In this document: piece by piece, positions 6,041 through 10,890 of the stretch | How the letters are laid out: each line of letters opens with the position of its first letter | How positions within the stretch are numbered: the stretch's first letter is position 1 | NCBI GenBank assembly: GCA_027024625.1 | Contig: JALVRY010000362.1 | Location: forward strand, 1-10,890 | Direction: 5' to 3' | Length of the DNA: 10,890 nucleotides | Source: Thiotrichaceae bacterium | GTDB lineage: Bacteria; Pseudomonadota; Gammaproteobacteria; Thiotrichales; Thiotrichaceae | Translations under genes and position numbers: made by a program | The notes under the pieces: model-generated | What the model saw: the letters and a program-made list of their open reading frames with translations, nothing else | Database searches by the model: none | What the model was told of the DNA's origin: nothing

Positions 6041-7336
6041 ATGAATACAGATAAAATTGCATTAATTGGGCTTGGTTATGTTGGGTTACCGTTAGCAGTA
6101 GAGTTTGGAAAGACGATTGAAACAATTGGTTTTGATATTAATGAAGACAGAATTCAAGAGCTAAAAAAGGGCGTAGATAATACTTTAGAAGTTGACTCTG
6201 ATGAGCTAAAGCAAGCGTCTAAGTTAAGTTATACATCGAGTATGGAAGATATTCGTGATTGTAATATCTATATTGTTACTGTTCCAACACCTATAGATGA
6301 GCACAAACGGCCTGATCTTACGCCATTAGTCAAGTCTAGTGAAACGGTTGGTAAGTTGCTGAACGATGGTGATGTCGTCATCTATGAGTCAACGGTTTAT
6401 CCCGGTGCAACGGAAGAGGTCTGTGTGCCAATATTAGAGGCTGAGTCTGGCCTAGCTTATCTGAATGAAAAGAGTGCAGATAAAAACCAAAGTGGATTCT
6501 ATTTGGGCTATAGTCCAGAGCGTATTAATCCGGGTGATAAAGAGCATCGTGTAACGACGATTAAAAAGGTTACATCAGGTTCTACTCCAGAGATCGCTGA
6601 TAGAGTTGATGCTCTGTATCAAACGATAATTACTGCTGGTACCTATAAGGCATCAAGTATTCGCGTGGCTGAAGCCGCAAAAGTTATTGAAAATACTCAG
6701 CGAGATGTCAATATTGCACTTATTAATGAGCTTGCTCTCATTTTTAATAAGTTGGATATTGATACAGAAGAGGTGCTGAAAGCGGCAGGCACCAAGTGGA
6801 ACTTTCTTCCCTTTCGCCCTGGGCTAGTGGGTGGGCATTGTATTGGTGTTGATCCTTATTATCTCACGCATAAAGCGATAGAGGTAGGTTATCATCCTGA
6901 GATGATTTTAGCAGGGCGACGACTTAACGATAGTATGGGAGCTTATGTTGCCGATCAAGTAACTAAGCTGATGACTAAAAGTCGCATCCATGTCGTTGAT
7001 GCAAATGTGCTGATTTTGGGTTTAACCTTTAAAGAAAACTGTCCTGATTTAAGAAATACGCGAGTAATTGATTTAATCGAAGAGCTTCAGGGGTTTAATT
7101 GTAATGTGGATGTCTATGATCCTTGGGTCGATAAAGATGAAGCTCAGCATGAATACGGAATTACTCCTGTAGGTGAACTGACAGAAGGGAAGTATAGTGC
7201 AATTATTATTGCTGTCGCACATGACGAGTTTAGAGAAATTGGTGTTAAGCAACTTAGAAAACTAGGGCAGGAGAATCATATTCTTTATGATATTAAATAC
7301 TTGCTTTCAGCTGATGAAGTGGACGGGCGACTATAA
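6041..7336 (+). CDS. tviB: UDP-N-acetyl-D-glucosamine 6-dehydrogenase (TviB/WbpO type)
   Basis: Oxidises the C6 of a UDP-HexNAc to the uronic acid with two NAD+ in the cytoplasm, giving UDP-GlcNAcA (or UDP-GalNAcA). The 431-residue protein has the UDP-sugar dehydrogenase layout. The NAD-binding motif is [10 protein letters not shown] at 10-19. Next come TVPTPID (80-86), [12 protein letters not shown] (115-126) and [10 protein letters not shown] (157-166). Lys214 and Asn218 lie in [13 protein letters not shown]. The catalytic Cys267 is in [15 protein letters not shown], and the C-terminal UDP-binding part has [15 protein letters not shown] (326-340). NPGD and the [12 protein letters not shown] context fit the Vi-antigen TviB/WbpO branch better than UDP-glucose dehydrogenase. 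There is no Shine-Dalgarno. The stop overlaps the next start by one base (TAATG), so the two are coupled, as in Vi loci. Confidence 0.94.
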   Translation: MNTDKIALIGLGYVGLPLAVEFGKTIETIGFDINEDRIQELKKGVDNTLEVDSDELKQASKLSYTSSMEDIRDCNIYIVTVPTPIDEHKRPDLTPLVKSSETVGKLLNDGDVVIYESTVYPGATEEVCVPILEAESGLAYLNEKSADKNQSGFYLGYSPERINPGDKEHRVTTIKKVTSGSTPEIADRVDALYQTIITAGTYKASSIRVAEAAKVIENTQRDVNIALINELALIFNKLDIDTEEVLKAAGTKWNFLPFRPGLVGGHCIGVDPYYLTHKAIEVGYHPEMILAGRRLNDSMGAYVADQVTKLMTKSRIHVVDANVLILGLTFKENCPDLRNTRVIDLIEELQGFNCNVDVYDPWVDKDEAQHEYGITPVGELTEGKYSAIIIAVAHDEFREIGVKQLRKLGQENHILYDIKYLLSADEVDGRL

Positions 7337-8382
7337 TGACAAAATATGAAGTATTGCAAGAACGCCTTAGATCGAATCAGTCTACGTGGTTGGTTACAGG
7401 TGTTGCGGGTTTTATTGGTTCAAACTTATTAGAAAAATTACTGATCTTAAATCAAAAAGTTGTTGGTTTTGATAACTTTGAAACAGGGTATCAGCATAAT
7501 ATAGAGCAAGCAATAAGTGATGCTGAGTCGGTAACGGGAAATAATCTTTCGGGCAACTTTACGTTAATCGAGGGTGATATTAGAGATGCTACTGCTTGTA
7601 AACAAGCCTGCAATGGTGTTGATTATGTTTTGCACCAAGCGGCCTTAGGTTCTGTTCCACGTTCAATTGAAGATCCAGCAAGAACAAATAGTGCCAATAT
7701 TGACGGCTTCCTAAATATGTTGGTGGCAGCAAAAGACGCTAAGGTAAAGCGTTTTGTCTATGCGGCCTCTAGCTCAACTTATGGTGATCACCCTGACTTA
7801 CCCAAAGTGGAAGATAAAATCGGTAACCCGCTTAGCCCTTATGCGGTTACGAAATTAGTTAATGAACTTTATGCCAGTGTATTTGAGAAGACTTATGGTT
7901 TTAAGGCGATTGGCTTGCGTTATTTTAATATCTTTGGAAAAAGGCAAGACCCTGAAGGAGCTTATGCTGCTGTAATTCCTAAGTGGGTAAAAAGCATTTT
8001 AGAAGGCGAAGATGTTTTTATTAATGGCGATGGTAAGACTAGCCGTGACTTTTGTTACATTGATAATACTGTGCAGATGAATTTACTTGCAGCAACGGCA
8101 GAAAATGATGAAGCCACGAATCAAGTTTATAATGTGGCTTTAAATGATCAAACTGACTTGAATCAACTCTATGAAATGATAGAGGAGCGTTTGATTGAGC
8201 GTACCGAAGGCTTGGATAAGAAATCTCCAATTTATCGGGACTTTCGAGCAGGTGATGTAAGGCATTCCCGTGCAGATATTTCTAAAGCTAAAAGTTTGTT
8301 GGGCTATGAGCCAAGTCATAAAATATCCCAAGGCCTAGATGAGTCAATGGACTGGTATGTTAAGTCTCTTGGTGCTCATTAA
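7336..8382 (+). CDS. tviC: UDP-HexNAc / UDP-HexNAcA C4-epimerase (TviC/WbpP type)
   Basis: Interconverts the gluco and galacto forms at C4: TviC acts on UDP-GlcNAcA and WbpP on UDP-GlcNAc in characterised systems. With the preceding dehydrogenase the expected product is UDP-GalNAcA. The 348-residue extended short-chain dehydrogenase has an N-terminal arm of about 16 residues typical of WbpP-like enzymes. The NAD motif is TGVAGFIG (21-28), followed by GDIRD (80-84) and [11 protein letters not shown] (101-111, a signature of this branch). SSSTYG (145-150) and the catalytic pair Tyr169/Lys173 (YAVTK) follow, then DFCYIDN (238-244). The start overlaps the tviB stop by one base; only a weak GGACGGG lies upstream. 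Substrate order (epimerise first or oxidise first) cannot be read from sequence. Confidence 0.93.
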   Translation: MTKYEVLQERLRSNQSTWLVTGVAGFIGSNLLEKLLILNQKVVGFDNFETGYQHNIEQAISDAESVTGNNLSGNFTLIEGDIRDATACKQACNGVDYVLHQAALGSVPRSIEDPARTNSANIDGFLNMLVAAKDAKVKRFVYAASSSTYGDHPDLPKVEDKIGNPLSPYAVTKLVNELYASVFEKTYGFKAIGLRYFNIFGKRQDPEGAYAAVIPKWVKSILEGEDVFINGDGKTSRDFCYIDNTVQMNLLAATAENDEATNQVYNVALNDQTDLNQLYEMIEERLIERTEGLDKKSPIYRDFRAGDVRHSRADISKAKSLLGYEPSHKISQGLDESMDWYVKSLGAH

Positions 8383-8424
8383 TATCGTTAAAAAAGGCAT
8401 GTGTTAATACACACGAATAAATAG

Positions 8425-9429
<1,005 letters not shown>

Positions 9430-10587
9430 ATGATTCCTTATGGGCGACAGGATATATCGGAAGAAGATATTCAAGCAGTAGTTGATGTTCTTCGGTCAGA
9501 CTTCCTAACACAAGGGCCAGCAGTTCCAAAGTTTGAACAAGCTGTTTGTGATTATACAGGGGCTAAGTTCGGCATCGCAGTAAATAGTGCAACATCAGCA
9601 CTGCATATTGCTTGTGAGTCGTTAGGTTTGAAAAAGGGAGACTGGTTATGGACGACACCCATAACCTTTGTGGCTTCTGCAAATTGTGGGCTTTATTGTG
9701 GTGCTCAGGTCGATTTTGTTGATATAGACCCAGTGACGTGGAATCTTAGTCCACAAAAATTAGAAGAAAAACTAATAGTTGCTAAGAGTAATAACAAGTT
9801 ACCCAAAGTAGTTGTCGTTGTGCATCTTTGTGGTTTGCCTTGCGATATGAAAGAAATTTACCAGCTCAGTCAGGAGTATGGTTTTCATATTATTGAAGAT
9901 GCTTCTCATGCAATTGGTGGTAAGTATTATGATGAACCGATTGGAAATTGCCGCTATAGCGACATAACCGTTTTTAGCTTTCATCCTGTTAAAACGATGA
10001 CAACAGGTGAAGGTGGCATGGCGGTCACTAATCAAAAAGAGCTAGCAGAAAAAATGCAGCTGTTACGCTCACATGGTGTCACGCGTGACCCACAAAAGAT
10101 GACGCATGAACCCGATGGTGCTTGGTATTATCAGCAAATCACCTTGGGTTATAACTATCGAATGACCGATCTGCAAGCGGCACTTGGGCTTAGTCAATTA
10201 CAGCGACTGGATGAATTTGTTGCAAGGCGACATCAACTTGCTGATATTTATGATAATGCATTATCAGAGTTGCCAGTAAATCTACCAATCCGCTCAGAAG
10301 AAAAGTATTCTGGCTTGCACCTATATGTAATTCGATTACAGCTAGAAAAAATAGAAAAACAACATAGTGATATTTTCGATTTTTTAAGAAAAGAGAATAT
10401 TGGTGTAAATTTGCATTATATACCTGTGCATACTCAACCTTACTATGAAAAAATGGGTTTTCAATCAGGTGATTTTCCTCAGGCTGAAACTTATTATCAA
10501 GAAGCAATTAGTCTTCCCATGTTTCCTACGATGACAGCCTCTCAGCAAGAGAAAGTTATTTCAATATTAAAAGAGGCGCTAGCTTGA
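9430..10587 (+). CDS. pseC: UDP-4-amino-4,6-dideoxy-AltNAc aminotransferase, PLP-dependent
   Basis: Second pseudaminic acid step: it transfers an amino group, usually from glutamate, to C4 of the PseB product. The 385-residue protein belongs to the DegT/DnrJ/EryC1 aminotransferases. It opens with IPYGRQDISEEDI and LRSDFLTQGP (21-30). The cofactor site shows NSATSALH (52-59), EDASHA (156-161; Asp157 should contact the PLP ring nitrogen) and FSFHPVKTMTTGEGG (182-196) with Lys188 as the Schiff-base lysine. NYRMTDLQAALGLSQL is the usual C-terminal family motif. The ATG directly follows the pseB stop with only a weak GAG upstream, so translation is likely coupled. Its stop overlaps the TTG start of the next gene. 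Confidence 0.94.
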   Translation: MIPYGRQDISEEDIQAVVDVLRSDFLTQGPAVPKFEQAVCDYTGAKFGIAVNSATSALHIACESLGLKKGDWLWTTPITFVASANCGLYCGAQVDFVDIDPVTWNLSPQKLEEKLIVAKSNNKLPKVVVVVHLCGLPCDMKEIYQLSQEYGFHIIEDASHAIGGKYYDEPIGNCRYSDITVFSFHPVKTMTTGEGGMAVTNQKELAEKMQLLRSHGVTRDPQKMTHEPDGAWYYQQITLGYNYRMTDLQAALGLSQLQRLDEFVARRHQLADIYDNALSELPVNLPIRSEEKYSGLHLYVIRLQLEKIEKQHSDIFDFLRKENIGVNLHYIPVHTQPYYEKMGFQSGDFPQAETYYQEAISLPMFPTMTASQQEKVISILKEALA

Positions 10588-10890
10588 GTAATAGCATTGT
10601 TGTTTTGCAGGCTAGAACAAGCTCTTCTCGACTTCCTGCCAAAGTTCTATTACCTATTCGTGGTATTCCATTGGTTGTTTTAGCTGCAAAAAGAGCGGGG
10701 AATACAGGGCGAAAAGTTATTGTTGTGACCTCTAAAGAATATAGTGATGATGAATTGGTCGCTACTTTAGCAAGCCATCAGATAGAGTACTTTAGAGGGG
10801 ATTTAAATAACGTACTTAAAAGGGTTGTTGACGCTATTTCGGACTATGATGATGAAACGCTCGTTTTTCGTCTAACAGCAGATAATGTGT
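10584..10890 (+). CDS. SpsF-like cytidylyltransferase, 3' end outside window
   Basis: The first 102 codons are present. The start is read as TTG at 10584, overlapping the pseC stop (TTGA) with AAGAGG (10571-10576) seven bases upstream. The protein begins SNSIVVLQARTSSSRLPAKV (residues 2-21), the nucleotide-binding loop of the SpsF/COG1861 nucleotidyltransferases, and continues with LPIRGIPLVVLAAKR and FRLTADNV, where an Asp expected for metal binding falls at the window edge. In many pse clusters this type of gene follows pseC and is thought to make the CMP-activated nonulosonic acid in place of the NeuA-like PseF. That role is inferred from position; the SpsF-family call is from the motif. 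Genes for PseG, PseH and PseI functions are expected downstream. Confidence 0.85.
   Translation, partial: MSNSIVVLQARTSSSRLPAKVLLPIRGIPLVVLAAKRAGNTGRKVIVVTSKEYSDDELVATLASHQIEYFRGDLNNVLKRVVDAISDYDDETLVFRLTADNV

Noticed and set aside
8400..8413. TGTGT-TAAT-ACACA hairpin between tviC and pseB as a terminator
   Set aside because: Only a 5-bp AT-rich stem with no following T-run; too weak, and it sits inside what looks like one operon.

Overview
The window looks like a chromosomal segment of an AT-leaning gammaproteobacterium. The evidence is an E. coli-like RfaH with an exact copy of the E. coli-type ops element, a cysteine-type SelD very close to the E. coli protein at its N-terminus, and Vi-antigen/WbpP-type sugar genes. 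I cannot name the genus. All intact genes are on the plus strand; the only minus-strand gene is a dead egtD.

Region 1 (1-2620) is the end of a Bat (aerotolerance-type) operon. It holds a 5'-truncated VWA-TPR membrane protein that fuses BatB- and BatC-like parts, an overlapping BatD-like protein with no visible signal peptide, and a rho-independent terminator.

Region 2 (2621-3865) is gene-poor and decaying. It carries two overlapping alternative hairpins, a 65-residue secreted Lys/Trp-rich peptide of unknown function, and a minus-strand egtD (ergothioneine methyltransferase) pseudogene. The pseudogene has three independent lesions: a 159-bp MITE-like palindromic insertion with a 4-bp ATTA target duplication, loss of the central methyltransferase domain, and a one-base insertion. 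Removing the MITE and one ATTA copy restores the egtD reading frame, which fixes the element's ends.

Region 3 (3866-4906) is a complete selD (selenophosphate synthetase), with no selA or selB in view.

Region 4 (4993-10890 and beyond) is a surface polysaccharide or glycan locus with its own control module. An RfaH antiterminator gene is followed by a 161-bp leader with promoter-like sequences and an exact ops element (GGCGGTAGCGTG). An operon follows: an EPS-associated MarR-type regulator, tviB (UDP-GlcNAc 6-dehydrogenase), tviC/wbpP (C4 epimerase), pseB, pseC and the start of an SpsF-type cytidylyltransferase. TviB and TviC would supply a UDP-HexNAcA sugar, probably UDP-GalNAcA. PseB, PseC and the cytidylyltransferase are steps towards CMP-pseudaminic acid or a related nonulosonate. 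Several operon genes lack a Shine-Dalgarno sequence, whereas selD and the small secreted gene have perfect ones. That fits RfaH-assisted translation as known in E. coli. The likely logic is that RfaH, made just upstream, loads at ops and carries transcription and translation through a long glycan operon that continues past the right edge.
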